Shown one piece after another: positions 9,313-17,745 of a stretch of DNA of 64,000 nt; the first letter of the stretch is position 1, and the number at the start of each line of letters is the position of its first letter. The stretch is taken from assembly GCA_018992685.1 (NCBI GenBank), contig JACVGT010000013.1, positions 1 through 64,000 of the forward strand, given 5' to 3'. A program made the position numbers and the translations under genes. The notes beneath the pieces are model-generated. The model worked only from the letters and a program-made list of their open reading frames with translations, had not been told where the DNA came from and searched no databases. The DNA comes from Theionarchaea archaeon (GTDB lineage: Archaea; Methanobacteriota_B; Thermococci; Methanofastidiosales; SZ-28-30).

Positions 9313-10548
9313 TCACTGTCCATATGTAGCACTATCTTCAAGGACTTCTTCAATTCTGAGGAGTTCGTTGTATTTTGCCGTTCGTTCTCCCCGAGCAGGT
9401 GCTCCCGCTTTGATCCATCCGCAGTTGAGGGCCACTGCCAGATGAGATATAAAGGTGTCTTCAGTCTCTCCAGATCTGTGGGACACTATCACCTGATAGT
9501 CATTGTCACATGCCAGGCCTGCAGCGTCACAAGCCTCTGAAAGCGTCCCGATCTGATTCACTTTCAGCAAAAGAGCATTGCACATACCGGTTTCGATGCC
9601 CTTCTTGAGTCGCTGGGGATTGCTCACAAAAAGGTCGTCACCTACCAGCATGATTCTGTCCCCCAATGCTGCAGTCGCACTCTGAAATCCTGCAGTGTCC
9701 TCCTCAAAAAGTGCATCTTCAATGGACACGATGGGATAGGTGTCTACCAGCTCCAGATATACTTCTATGAGCTCATCTGTGGTCAAAGGCCTTTCCTCAA
9801 GGGAATAGATCTTTCGTGCAGAATCATAGAAATAAGAAGGAGCACAATCAAGAGCTAATTTCACCTCATCTTCATATCCCAGCCTCTGCACTGCCTCTAT
9901 GATGGCATCGAGTGGTTCATGAACTTTGTCCATCTTAGGGGAGAATCCTCCTTCGTCGCCCAGTGATTGCTTTCCTCCCAGAATCGTTTCCAGCTCGTGG
10001 TATACCTCTGAGCCCATTCTCAAGGCCTCGGCAAAAGATGAAGCCCCCACGGGTGCAATCATGAACTCCTGGAAGTCCAGATGGTTGGAAGCGTGAGCTC
10101 CTCCATTAATGACGTTGAACATGGGCACAGGGAGGGTAGTTCCCTGTGGATTCAAGTAGCTGAACAGAGGGACCTGCAACCCATGGGCAGCACATCTTGC
10201 TGCAGCCAAAGAGACAGCCAGGATAGCATTGGCACCAAGGTTGGACTTGTAGTCTGTCCCATCGAGTTCCACCATCGATTCATCAATTCCTCTCTGATCT
10301 TCCACATCCTTGCCCACCATAAGCCCCGCTATCTTTTCGTTCACATTCGTGACCGCTGTCCTCACCCCTTTCCCTTGATAGTACTCCTTGTTGTCGTCTC
10401 TCAGTTCGCAGGCTTCATGGGCACCTGTTGAAGCACCAGAAGGGACTGACGCTCGTCCCCAATCGTTCTCTGTATATACCTCTGCTTCCACCGTGGGATT
10501 TCCTCTACTGTCCACAATCTGACGGGCTATAACCTTTCTTATTTTCAT
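9313..10548 (-). CDS. eno: Enolase
   Basis: This enzyme converts 2-phosphoglycerate to phosphoenolpyruvate in glycolysis and gluconeogenesis. At 411 residues it is close to the usual archaeal length. The family motifs are present: DSRGNPT (13-19), the mobile loop SGAST (38-42), GDEGGF with catalytic Glu199, magnesium ligands Asp234, Glu277 (SIEDALFEED) and Asp304 (GDDLFV), catalytic Lys329 in LLKVNQIG, and SHRSGE (356-361). The start codon lies 6 bases after the endA stop, with a GAGG overlapping the endA end, so translation is likely coupled. Confidence 0.97.
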   Translation of the reverse strand: MKIRKVIARQIVDSRGNPTVEAEVYTENDWGRASVPSGASTGAHEACELRDDNKEYYQGKGVRTAVTNVNEKIAGLMVGKDVEDQRGIDESMVELDGTDYKSNLGANAILAVSLAAARCAAHGLQVPLFSYLNPQGTTLPVPMFNVINGGAHASNHLDFQEFMIAPVGASSFAEALRMGSEVYHELETILGGKQSLGDEGGFSPKMDKVHEPLDAIIEAVQRLGYEDEVKLALDCAPSYFYDSARKIYSLEERPLTTDELIEVYLELVDTYPIVSIEDALFEEDTAGFQSATAALGDRIMLVGDDLFVSNPQRLKKGIETGMCNALLLKVNQIGTLSEACDAAGLACDNDYQVIVSHRSGETEDTFISHLAVALNCGWIKAGAPARGERTAKYNELLRIEEVLEDSATYGQ

Positions 10549-10554
10549 TTTGTG

Positions 10555-11055
10555 TCACATCCTCATTCTTTCTACTGAGTAATAAGTTATGTCACCTTCT
10601 TCGTCAATGAAAGCAAACACCATCAGTTTATTCACAGAATGTGCCAGTCGGCAGTGTTTGACAATGTCATACGTCTGGAATTCTCTCTTCTCGGGAATGA
10701 CATGGATCAGGTACTCTGCGTGCTCTTCGGGTCCTTTCCGATACACTCTGAAATGGCATCCATATTTGAACCCTGTCTTTACTATGAGACCCCTGTCCCG
10801 CAGATCCTTGTACACAAAGAAGCGGATGTCGAATTCGGCCTCAGACCTGGCAATTTCCAGCAATTGGGAGAAGTTTAGTGGTTTTCCTTCAATTTCCACC
10901 TCAATCTTGCCTTTTTCCAGGAGATACAAAGCTTCCAGAAAATTGAGATAGAGTTTCTTCTCCTTGATTTTCCCATAGAACCCCTTGCTGTGTAGCTTTG
11001 ACACTTCTGGTTCATTTTCAAAGACTATTTGAGATTCCATGAGTTTGCCCTTCAT
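10555..11055 (-). CDS. endA: tRNA-splicing endonuclease
   Basis: The protein cuts pre-tRNAs at bulge-helix-bulge motifs to remove introns. With 166 residues it matches the homotetrameric archaeal class. The conserved GFKYG-FRVY block is at about 95-105 and the probable catalytic triad is Tyr105, His112 (EHAEYL) and Lys143 (HSVNK). ATG 11055 was preferred because it follows GGTGGGC closely and gives the usual N-terminus; ATG 11109 and ATG 11040 are alternatives. It is followed directly by eno. The leader contains unusual nested inverted repeats (see 11065-11125). Confidence 0.92.
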   Translation of the reverse strand: MKGKLMESQIVFENEPEVSKLHSKGFYGKIKEKKLYLNFLEALYLLEKGKIEVEIEGKPLNFSQLLEIARSEAEFDIRFFVYKDLRDRGLIVKTGFKYGCHFRVYRKGPEEHAEYLIHVIPEKREFQTYDIVKHCRLAHSVNKLMVFAFIDEEGDITYYSVERMRM

Positions 11056-11064
11056 GAGCCCACC

Positions 11065-11125
11065 TGAACAAGTGATGTCCCCTCGCTGCGCGGGATAGGA
11101 ACATGACATCCAATCCCGCTGTTCA
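11065..11125 (-). promoter_or_regulatory. Nested and crossing inverted repeats in the endA-eno leader
   Basis: Three perfect inverted repeats occupy 61 bases. TGAACA (11065-11070) matches TGTTCA (11120-11125). GATGTC (11074-11079) matches GACATC (11105-11110). GCGGGAT (11090-11096) matches ATCCCGC (11113-11119). The second and third cross each other, so the RNA would form either a pseudoknot or two exclusive hairpins, just ahead of the chosen endA start. Confidence 0.4.
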
Positions 11126-11177
11126 CGATTTCTCTTGTCCTGGAGAAAGCAGGCTGCTCACGTTGGATATTCATACC

Positions 11178-11837
11178 CTACCTCTTCTTCACCGCAATTA
11201 CATAGAAATCCCTGAGCCATCCAGGACTTTTCAGAATCTCAATGCCTTTGTAGTCTCTCTGATACACTGAAAATCTGTATTTCTTGGGAGATTCCATTTT
11301 TTCAGTGAGAAGAGAACCCATCTTGAGAATGAGGTCCTGGGCAACCTTTTGCAATCGTTCTTCGTTCTTCCTGTACTCTTTTCGATGGGTGGAGTAGTAC
11401 ATCTTCATTCGGTCTTTGACAAAGGCTCGAATTACAACCACACACCACGCAACAGCTATGATCGCGTAGAGAATGTAAGGAAGGTGTTGTGGTGAGATGA
11501 AGGGCATCCTGGCACTCATGAAAGAAACAAGAAGTATAATCCCCACAATGAGGAAGGCCTGCTTCACGAGATACCTCATGAAAGCAAAGATATTGATGTA
11601 TAATTTCATTCTGGGTTCACTGTGGTACGGCAAATCAGTAATAGCCTTCATATCATTGTAAACCTGAGACCAGTTCTCCATTCGAGCAGATTCTCTCAGT
11701 GTTCGAGTTCTTTCTCTCAGTCCTTCTACGTCGACGCCCATCCCCACTCGATAAGAGTCGATTACTGAGATAAGCCAGGCAAGATTTTCCAGCTCCTCGT
11801 CCCTATTGAGAATCTTCCGTCTAAATTTGCTTAACAT
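11178..11837 (-). CDS. Two-helix membrane protein of unknown function
   Basis: The 219-residue product has a charged helical N-terminus (about 1-85), two hydrophobic helices (about 95-120 and 130-150) joined by a short loop, and a basic, probably cytoplasmic C-terminal part of about 70 residues. I do not recognise the family. ATG 11837 was chosen over the longer frame (12080) because it has an AAGGAGAGGAG sequence just upstream and a TATA box (ATATATAA, 11861-11869) about 28 bases away. The extra upstream codons would run through the promoter of the divergent permease gene. Confidence 0.6.
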   Translation of the reverse strand: MLSKFRRKILNRDEELENLAWLISVIDSYRVGMGVDVEGLRERTRTLRESARMENWSQVYNDMKAITDLPYHSEPRMKLYINIFAFMRYLVKQAFLIVGIILLVSFMSARMPFISPQHLPYILYAIIAVAWCVVVIRAFVKDRMKMYYSTHRKEYRKNEERLQKVAQDLILKMGSLLTEKMESPKKYRFSVYQRDYKGIEILKSPGWLRDFYVIAVKKR

Positions 11838-11860
11838 CCCACTCCTCTCCTTCCTTTCCT

Positions 11861-11869
11861 TTATATATC
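11861..11869 (-). promoter_or_regulatory. TATA box for the two-helix membrane protein
   Basis: Minus-strand GATATATAA lies about 28 bases before ATG 11837. Transcription would begin within a few bases of the start codon, although an SD-like purine tract also sits there. Confidence 0.5.
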
Positions 11870-12021
11870 TTTCTGAAATCGCAGCACAGACAGTAACATT
11901 TAGCTCCTCTGCAACCTCGTCGATCGCTAAAGCCCAGAAATAATAACTCTTCTGAAAATACCGAACAAAACGGAGGATGTTCACCCCCTGCCATGCCTTA
12001 GAAAAGCGCGTTAAAACCGAA

Positions 12022-12031
12022 AGTTTTATAT
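12022..12031 (+). promoter_or_regulatory. TATA box for the APC permease
   Basis: A GAAAGTTTTATATA element with an A-rich BRE-like flank lies about 72 bases before ATG 12099. It predicts a 40-50 base leader that contains the strong AAAGGAGG ribosome-binding site, unlike the leaderless genes nearby. Confidence 0.55.
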
Positions 12032-12098
12032 ACCTATTCCTGACACTAGATATGTCGAACACAATTTCGACAATACACAAAAAAAAGGAGGAAAAAAT

Positions 12099-13682
12099 AT
12101 GGCGAAAGAGGAACCCATAGTATTCACAAGGAGAGCGTCAGGTCTTGTCAGAGAAATCGGACTCTTCACTGCGATTGCCATTCCTTTGACTCACACCATT
12201 GGTGGAGGTATCAACAAACTTCTCATCATCGCAAGCTACGAACACCCTGGTGCCAATGTCCCCCTCGCATTCATTCTGGCTGGTATTCCTGTGATGGCTA
12301 CGGCAATATCTTACACAATGCTAGCTGTGAGCATGCCCAGAACTGGTGGTGACTATATCTACATATCACGAGGATTGAACCCTGTTCTCGGTTTCCTCAC
12401 GAGTTGGGGATTCTGGTGGACAGAGATCATGTCATTGGGTATCATCGCTATTTATGATGTGGACTTCTGGGGTCTCAGCTTTAGAATAGCCGGTCAAGCT
12501 ACAGACAGCGCAACATTAATGCACTATGCAGACGTGTTCAAAGGAGAAGGAGCAACTACAGGTCTGATAATCGGAATTCTCATTGTTATTGTATCAGGGC
12601 TGGTGACTTACTTCGGTGCCCGTGTATACTCTTGGATCATCAACATCGGGTTGGTCCTTGGCATTGTCGGCAGTATCATCATGGTCATCTTCTTCATATA
12701 CCGATCACCTGGTCAGGCTTCCACGCTGTGGAACGCGACCTATGGTGATGGTACCTATGAGAAGATCGTGCAGATTGCCAAAGACACAGGTTGGACGCCA
12801 ACGGGCTTCAGCTTTGGAGCCACGGCAGGAGCATCTATCGGTGCAGTGTGGGCATATATCGGATTTACAGCCGGTGCCTACATGGGTGGTGAAGTCAAGA
12901 ACCCATCCAAGGGTATGGTCTGGTCCATTTCTGTCAGTGCAATCCTTATCATACTGTACTACGCTTTTGTTGGTGTCATGGTATACAGAGCCTTTGGCGA
13001 CTTTATTCCCATGTACACACATGTCACCAATAACGCTCCCGACCAATTGGAAGCAATCATGGCATCATACCCAACACCATTGCTACCCACCTTCGCTGCA
13101 GCTCTTGCACCTGGACAGAGTGCACTGCAGTTCTTGATGGCTGCATCGGGTGCCATATGGCTGCTCAATGACATTCCTGCATTCTTCCTGGTGTGCTCAC
13201 GACTGGTGTTCTCGTGGTCCTTTGACCGATTCTTCCCCGAAAAGATCGCCGAAGTCAACGACAAGTGGCACAGCCCCCACTATGCTATTCTCCTGACCAC
13301 CATTGGTGGAGTGCTGGGAGTGATGTTCTACTACGGAAGGTCGTGGGTCGCTGCTGTGGACACCACCATGCTGTACATATTTGCAGTGATGTTTGGCTGT
13401 TTGGCTGCTGCAGTTACTCCTTATGTGCGGCGTGAAGTCTACGAACGAAGTATCAAATGGGAAGTCTTAGGAGTTCCATTGATGACCTTAGCTGGTATCA
13501 TTGGATTTGGCGGCAACTTCATTCTGGTGTTTGTTGCCGGCAAGGGAATCCCAGAACGTGACCTCTTCTTCCTGGCTATCTGGATGACCGTAGGTCTGAT
13601 CATCTTCTTGGCATACTATGCGCACAACATTCGCAAGGGAGTCGACGTCAAGACCATATACGCCGAGATTCCACCTGCTTAG
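12099..13682 (+). CDS. APC superfamily amino acid permease
   Basis: This 527-residue protein has about 12-13 membrane helices. The N-terminal helix contains GLFTAIAIPLTHTIGGGIN, which resembles the glycine-rich substrate-binding break of TM1 in APC permeases, and helix 2 is followed by SMPRTGGDYIYISRGL, the classic APC family loop. Such carriers import amino acids or related compounds by proton or sodium symport; the substrate cannot be read from sequence. An AAAAAAGGAGG sequence precedes the start, giving an unusually strong ribosome site. A long T-rich tract follows the stop codon. The gene stands alone, divergent from the two-helix membrane protein. Confidence 0.88.
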   Translation: MAKEEPIVFTRRASGLVREIGLFTAIAIPLTHTIGGGINKLLIIASYEHPGANVPLAFILAGIPVMATAISYTMLAVSMPRTGGDYIYISRGLNPVLGFLTSWGFWWTEIMSLGIIAIYDVDFWGLSFRIAGQATDSATLMHYADVFKGEGATTGLIIGILIVIVSGLVTYFGARVYSWIINIGLVLGIVGSIIMVIFFIYRSPGQASTLWNATYGDGTYEKIVQIAKDTGWTPTGFSFGATAGASIGAVWAYIGFTAGAYMGGEVKNPSKGMVWSISVSAILIILYYAFVGVMVYRAFGDFIPMYTHVTNNAPDQLEAIMASYPTPLLPTFAAALAPGQSALQFLMAASGAIWLLNDIPAFFLVCSRLVFSWSFDRFFPEKIAEVNDKWHSPHYAILLTTIGGVLGVMFYYGRSWVAAVDTTMLYIFAVMFGCLAAAVTPYVRREVYERSIKWEVLGVPLMTLAGIIGFGGNFILVFVAGKGIPERDLFFLAIWMTVGLIIFLAYYAHNIRKGVDVKTIYAEIPPA

Positions 13683-13808
13683 CTCTTTTTCTTTCTTTTT
13701 CTTCTTTTTCAATCTTCATGAAGAATAGAAACAAATTTAAGAACTGACAATTTTCAACTGTTGCAAAGAACAAGATGTATTTCTCGCACAATGTAGATCC
13801 ATCAAACT

Positions 13809-14966
13809 TTATCGAATGTGAACTTCAACAATGTCTCCATCTTGCAGGATATGGTCTGATCCTACTTTCTGTCCCTCATACTTTGCTGAAGGGCCCCAAA
13901 TCCTAGCATACTTGAATTTCCTCTGAAATTGCTTGTGAATTCTGCCAGCGGCTTCATGGACTGTGGACTGAGGCTTCATGGTGATGGGTGGGTACGCAAC
14001 CTGTTCCCCCGGGGTCTTGGTATACACTCTAATGATGTTTAGCCTGCGATAAATGGCTTCTTTCACGGGCTCCAGGTTAATACCCTTCTCTGCCGAAATA
14101 GGAACAACCTCGTAGGAACTGTACTGCCCCCTGAGCTGAACAAACTGCTCTTTGCTGTTCTTCAGGTCTCCCTTGGTAGCCAGGATGAGGGCAGGTCGAA
14201 AAGCAGTGGATTCATCAAGTGCTTCCTGAAACTGGTCTACTGTGGTGTCCCCTCTGAACACCACAATGGCATTATGCACCTTTTCTCTGAGCAAGAGTTC
14301 CTTTATGACCTGTTCATCCCCCTGAAGAAACTGTCTTCCCCTCAACTCAATCCCCCCTTCAGCCCTCTTTATTATTTCAATGTCAGGGGGATCCTCGTTC
14401 AGCCGAATACCTCCCTTTTCCAGTTCTTCCAGGATTACCGTCATCTGTTCCACTGAGTCCCGGGAAAGATCAATGACAATTGCCACAACATCTGCTGCTC
14501 TTACCGCACTCAGAATCTGAAGACCGAATCCTTTTCCCATTGACACATCCTGAATAAGTGCTGGAATCTCCACCAGCTGTATCTGCACATCCTTGTACTC
14601 AAGCATCCCTGGCGTAGGAATTGTTGTGGTAAATGGGTAGTTCCCCACTTGGACATCTGCGTTGCTCAACCGGGTTAGAACTGAGGATTTTCCCGAGTTG
14701 GGCAGTCCCACCAATGCCACCTGAGCTGCACCTTCTTTCTTCACATTAAAGACTGGACCATGCCCCATCTTCCTGGACCTGGCATCCATTTCTTCTTTGA
14801 CTTTGGATATCCTTCTCTTAATCTGCATCTGCATTTTCTCTGTTCCTTTGTGCTTGGGAATCAACGTGAGCATTTTTTCCAGTGCTCTCAACCGCTCCTT
14901 TGGATTTTTCGCCTGCCTGAACTCTTCTTCTGCAGCCTGATATTCCGGTGTCACATTGCTGGGCAT
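13809..14966 (-). CDS. OBG/DRG-type GTPase with TGS domain
   Basis: This ribosome-associated GTPase of the DRG/OBG group has a basic coiled N-terminus (about 1-65), a G domain with P-loop GLPNSGKSS (about 87-95) and a YPFTT switch, and a C-terminal TGS domain (about 310-385) ending in GDIVEVHIR. Two motifs are unusual: the G3 element reads EIPA instead of D-x-P-G, and G4 reads TKGD instead of NKxD. GTP handling may therefore differ from classical DRG. ATG 14966 was chosen because the palindromic TATA sequence at 14986-14996 is centred about 25 bases upstream, giving a leaderless mRNA. A role in translation or ribosome assembly is family-based inference. Confidence 0.85.
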   Translation of the reverse strand: MPSNVTPEYQAAEEEFRQAKNPKERLRALEKMLTLIPKHKGTEKMQMQIKRRISKVKEEMDARSRKMGHGPVFNVKKEGAAQVALVGLPNSGKSSVLTRLSNADVQVGNYPFTTTIPTPGMLEYKDVQIQLVEIPALIQDVSMGKGFGLQILSAVRAADVVAIVIDLSRDSVEQMTVILEELEKGGIRLNEDPPDIEIIKRAEGGIELRGRQFLQGDEQVIKELLLREKVHNAIVVFRGDTTVDQFQEALDESTAFRPALILATKGDLKNSKEQFVQLRGQYSSYEVVPISAEKGINLEPVKEAIYRRLNIIRVYTKTPGEQVAYPPITMKPQSTVHEAAGRIHKQFQRKFKYARIWGPSAKYEGQKVGSDHILQDGDIVEVHIR

Positions 14967-14985
14967 ATGTGTTTTACTGTGAGAG

Positions 14986-14996
14986 AATTTATAAAT
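14986..14996 (-). promoter_or_regulatory. TATA box for the DRG-type GTPase
   Basis: The palindromic AATTTATAAAT is centred about 25 bases before ATG 14966, which is the spacing expected for a leaderless transcript. It supports that start over the longer frame. Confidence 0.55.
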
Positions 14997-15057
14997 CTTA
15001 CATGTGTCGATTAAAATGCGGCACAAAGTCTTTTAATTTCCCCTTCCGCTAGAAATC

Positions 15058-15495
15058 ATGAACAGGAAAGAAGCACTCCTGACTGAAATGAAGACATCCG
15101 TGGAGAACCTCTTGGAAGCAGCTCAGGCAGTGAAAGGATTCGAATCCACTCCCGTAACGGGCACCTGGACCGCAAGTGAGGTTCTGTCTCATATAGCAGC
15201 CTGGGATCTCTATTTTAGAGAGCTCAGCAAGACCCTGAAGAGAGAAGATCCTCTACCAGAATGGCCTGATTTCAATGAATTCAATGAGAAAGCAGTTTCA
15301 GAAAGAAGGGACAAATCCAGAGATCAACTCGTTGAGGAAGTGAGGAAAACCAGGGACACGTACATACAGTTCATACAGGAGCTGCCTGAAGATGAGGTTT
15401 TCAACAAGGGAGTCCACAAATTCAGCATAGGAAGCCTGGCCAAGGACATCATTGACCATGATAAACACCACCTGAAACAGCTGAAAGCGCACTAG
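15058..15495 (+). CDS. DinB/YfiT-fold metal-binding protein
   Basis: The 145-residue protein has the four-helix-bundle pattern of the DinB/DfsB group. Candidate metal ligands are His45 (LSHIAAWD) and the pair in HDKHH near the end, matching the family's three-histidine site. Members include thiol-S-transferases that use bacillithiol or mycothiol, which is notable because a bacillithiol operon lies 19 kb away; the actual reaction is not known. A TATA box (CTTTTAAT, 15030-15037) is centred 25 bases before ATG 15058, so the mRNA is probably leaderless. Its stop abuts the stop of the converging pcp gene. Confidence 0.75.
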   Translation: MNRKEALLTEMKTSVENLLEAAQAVKGFESTPVTGTWTASEVLSHIAAWDLYFRELSKTLKREDPLPEWPDFNEFNEKAVSERRDKSRDQLVEEVRKTRDTYIQFIQELPEDEVFNKGVHKFSIGSLAKDIIDHDKHHLKQLKAH

Positions 15496-16113
15496 CTATT
15501 TGATCACCGAAATGCATTCCTCAAGAGCTATTGTGAGGGATTTTACCATGAGATCGAGGCTCATAGAAGCTTTTCCAGGTTTATCCGCTGCCTGTTGGGG
15601 CAAATAAGGAAGGTGCATGAATCCTGCTTGCACTGGCAGAGCATGGCGCTTTATGTAATGTAGCGTTCCATACAACACGTGGTTGCACAGGTATGTCCCT
15701 GCAGAATTGGAAATCACAGCAGGAATTCCTGCCCTCTTCAAGGCATCCACAATCCTCACCACAGGAATGGAGGCAAAGTATCCGTCCTGTCCCTCAGGTT
15801 CGATGATCTGATTCCCTCTTAGAATTCCTTTGTTGTCCTTGACTTTCGCATCATCACAGTTGATGGCAATCCGTTCGACTGCCACGTGGGTATATCCACC
15901 TGCTTCTCCCATGTGTAGAATGATGTCAGGCTTCACTTCTCTACAGAAAGCGATGGCTTGTTTTCTGGCCTCGTCAAAGACGACTGGTAGCTGTCTTGCC
16001 ACAATGTCAATGTCCAGCTTCAGCTCCAGTACTGCTTTGCATGTTTCCCACGAAGGGTTGACTGCTTCTCCTTTAAAGGGTTCGAACCCGGTTAGTAAAA
16101 CTCCCACACGCAT
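15496..16113 (-). CDS. pcp: Pyroglutamyl-peptidase I
   Basis: This C15 cysteine peptidase removes N-terminal pyroglutamate from peptides. The 205-residue length fits the family. The opening MRVGVLLTGFEPF is typical, and the catalytic triad is visible as Glu in VERIAIN, Cys in GTYLCNHVLY and His in GFMHLPYLP. ATG 16113 was chosen from the conserved N-terminus; it overlaps the TGA of the upstream Lrp gene by one base, so the two are translationally coupled. Coupling to an Lrp-type regulator suggests control by amino acid or peptide supply. Confidence 0.93.
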   Translation of the reverse strand: MRVGVLLTGFEPFKGEAVNPSWETCKAVLELKLDIDIVARQLPVVFDEARKQAIAFCREVKPDIILHMGEAGGYTHVAVERIAINCDDAKVKDNKGILRGNQIIEPEGQDGYFASIPVVRIVDALKRAGIPAVISNSAGTYLCNHVLYGTLHYIKRHALPVQAGFMHLPYLPQQAADKPGKASMSLDLMVKSLTIALEECISVIK

Positions 16114-16694
16114 CACCGCGGATTTGGCCAGAACTTGCCCCTGTACCATGGAGTTATAGGACAGCCCAGGCACCTGTTAGAGCTGTAGTAGGCACATTCT
16201 CTACAGTTGACCTCCAGTTCACAGGTCTGGTTTTCTATTTCCAGTTTCACGGGGAAGACAAAATCCTTGACAGGGGCTACAACCACATCAAAATTCACGT
16301 CCGATACCAATGGATTACTGCGCAAATGACGATCGATAATCGCCTCCAACGTGGCCACATCTTCGCCCATGAAAAACATGCACAAGTTGTGCTGACCAGA
16401 CGTAATGAGCCCGTTCAGGAAGAAGGGACAATCACTAAAGACCTCCAGAAGATGGGGTGTATTCTCGGCAGTCACATCAACCTTGGCCAAGTTGAGTCCC
16501 ACCGTCTTGAAATTCATTCCCACCATATAGTGAACAGCACCTTTTTCGCTGAGTTTCCTGATTCTCACTCCAACTGATGGCTGTGACAGGTTGACTTCCT
16601 TGGCGATGTCACTCTGAGACATCTGTGGGTTCTCCTCCAGAAGCGATATGATCTTTCGATCCTTTTCATCGAGGCCGAGCTTTTCTTTCAACAT
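16113..16694 (-). CDS. Lrp/AsnC-family regulator with C-terminal cysteine cluster
   Basis: Residues 1-60 form an AsnC-type HTH (DEKDRKIISLLEENPQMSQ, then VNLSQPSVGVRIRKL). Residues 70-145 form a RAM-like ligand-binding domain. The last 40 residues are extra and contain a cysteine-rich motif: CELEVNCRECAY, then CLGCP, which looks like a zinc or iron-sulfur site. Lrp proteins usually lack such a tail, so metal or redox sensing may be added to amino acid sensing. A TATA box (CTTATAAAG, 16714-16722) precedes ATG 16694 by about 24 bases. It is the first gene of the operon with pcp. Confidence 0.85.
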   Translation of the reverse strand: MLKEKLGLDEKDRKIISLLEENPQMSQSDIAKEVNLSQPSVGVRIRKLSEKGAVHYMVGMNFKTVGLNLAKVDVTAENTPHLLEVFSDCPFFLNGLITSGQHNLCMFFMGEDVATLEAIIDRHLRSNPLVSDVNFDVVVAPVKDFVFPVKLEIENQTCELEVNCRECAYYSSNRCLGCPITPWYRGKFWPNPR

Positions 16695-16856
16695 GATTTT
16701 CTGAACTATGTGTACTTTATAAGTCTATCCTCTAGGTTATTACTTTCCACCCCCAAATCTAAATAGTATGAGAGGATATGTGGACGATTGATCAATACAA
16801 ACCTCACCTCATCACACTGCACATAACTCTTTTAACAGGGGATACCTTCTTTCAAT

Positions 16857-17723
16857 ATGAAGCTCATTGGCCCCCGAACACCACTCTGTGTGGGTCTGGC
16901 CCGCAAGCTGGAATGTGATTTTGTTGAGATGGACAGGAGAATATTCCCTGATGGAGAGCTTAACCCCCGCATTGTGGAAGCTCCCAGAGAGGTATTGCTG
17001 GTGAACACTCTCTCTTCGGAGAGGTTTGACCCCAATAGATATTTGCTGGAATTCTATTTTTCCATAAAAAATCTCACAGAAAGAGGGACAGAATCCATTG
17101 TGGTACTCATGCCCTATCTGCCTTATTCTCGCCAGGACGCAGTATTCAGGGAGGGGGAGTCCTTTACTTCCAAGTATGTTCTTGAATTGTTCAGGGATCT
17201 TGGCATTGGTACCCTCTTTTCAGTGACCTTCCACCTTCATCGCCAGCAGACAGGCAACTTTGTGCCGGGGATCACTCTTCATGATGTCTCCGGCATTGAT
17301 GCACTGCGCGACTTCATCAAGAAACGATTCATCCAGGAAGAACAGCCGATCTTCATAGCCCCTGATGAAGAAGCTGAAAAATGGGCTCGAAGAGTGGCAA
17401 CTCCCCTGAATGGCGAAGTTTTCGTCTTTAGCAAACGAAGAAATCGCTCGAAAGGAGCAATAGAAACTCAAGGAGAGATACCAGAAGGACGTGATGTGGT
17501 CATCGTTGATGACATGATTTCTACAGGGGGGACTATCCGAAACGCTGTTAATATATGCAGAGTCTTCAAATCCAAGAAGATCTTGGTGTGTGCGGTCCAC
17601 GGCATTTCCTCTCAAATTCCATTCCAGGATATCGACATTGTTACCACCAATACCATAGACAATCCTTTTGCTGAAGTGGACATGACACCCTATCTCGCGG
17701 AAGCTCTGTCACAATATCTTTAA
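16857..17723 (+). CDS. prs: Ribose-phosphate pyrophosphokinase
   Basis: The enzyme makes PRPP from ribose 5-phosphate and ATP for nucleotide, histidine and tryptophan synthesis. The 288-residue length matches the short archaeal (class III-like) form. Visible motifs are FPDGE near residue 31, the catalytic flexible loop FSKRRNRSKGAIET and the PRPP-binding VVIVDDMISTGGT. A TATA box (CTTTTAAC, 16829-16836) is centred about 25 bases before the ATG, so the mRNA should be leaderless. The next gene begins 22 bases downstream but seems to carry its own promoter inside the end of this one. Confidence 0.95.
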   Translation: MKLIGPRTPLCVGLARKLECDFVEMDRRIFPDGELNPRIVEAPREVLLVNTLSSERFDPNRYLLEFYFSIKNLTERGTESIVVLMPYLPYSRQDAVFREGESFTSKYVLELFRDLGIGTLFSVTFHLHRQQTGNFVPGITLHDVSGIDALRDFIKKRFIQEEQPIFIAPDEEAEKWARRVATPLNGEVFVFSKRRNRSKGAIETQGEIPEGRDVVIVDDMISTGGTIRNAVNICRVFKSKKILVCAVHGISSQIPFQDIDIVTTNTIDNPFAEVDMTPYLAEALSQYL

Positions 17724-17745
17724 GGCAGCCTGCCGGTGTTCCAGT

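Noticed and set aside
16071-16090. GGTTCGAACCC resembling a tRNA T-loop
   Set aside because: It lies in the coding sequence of pcp (the GFEP motif) and no acceptor stem or anticodon arm exists around it.
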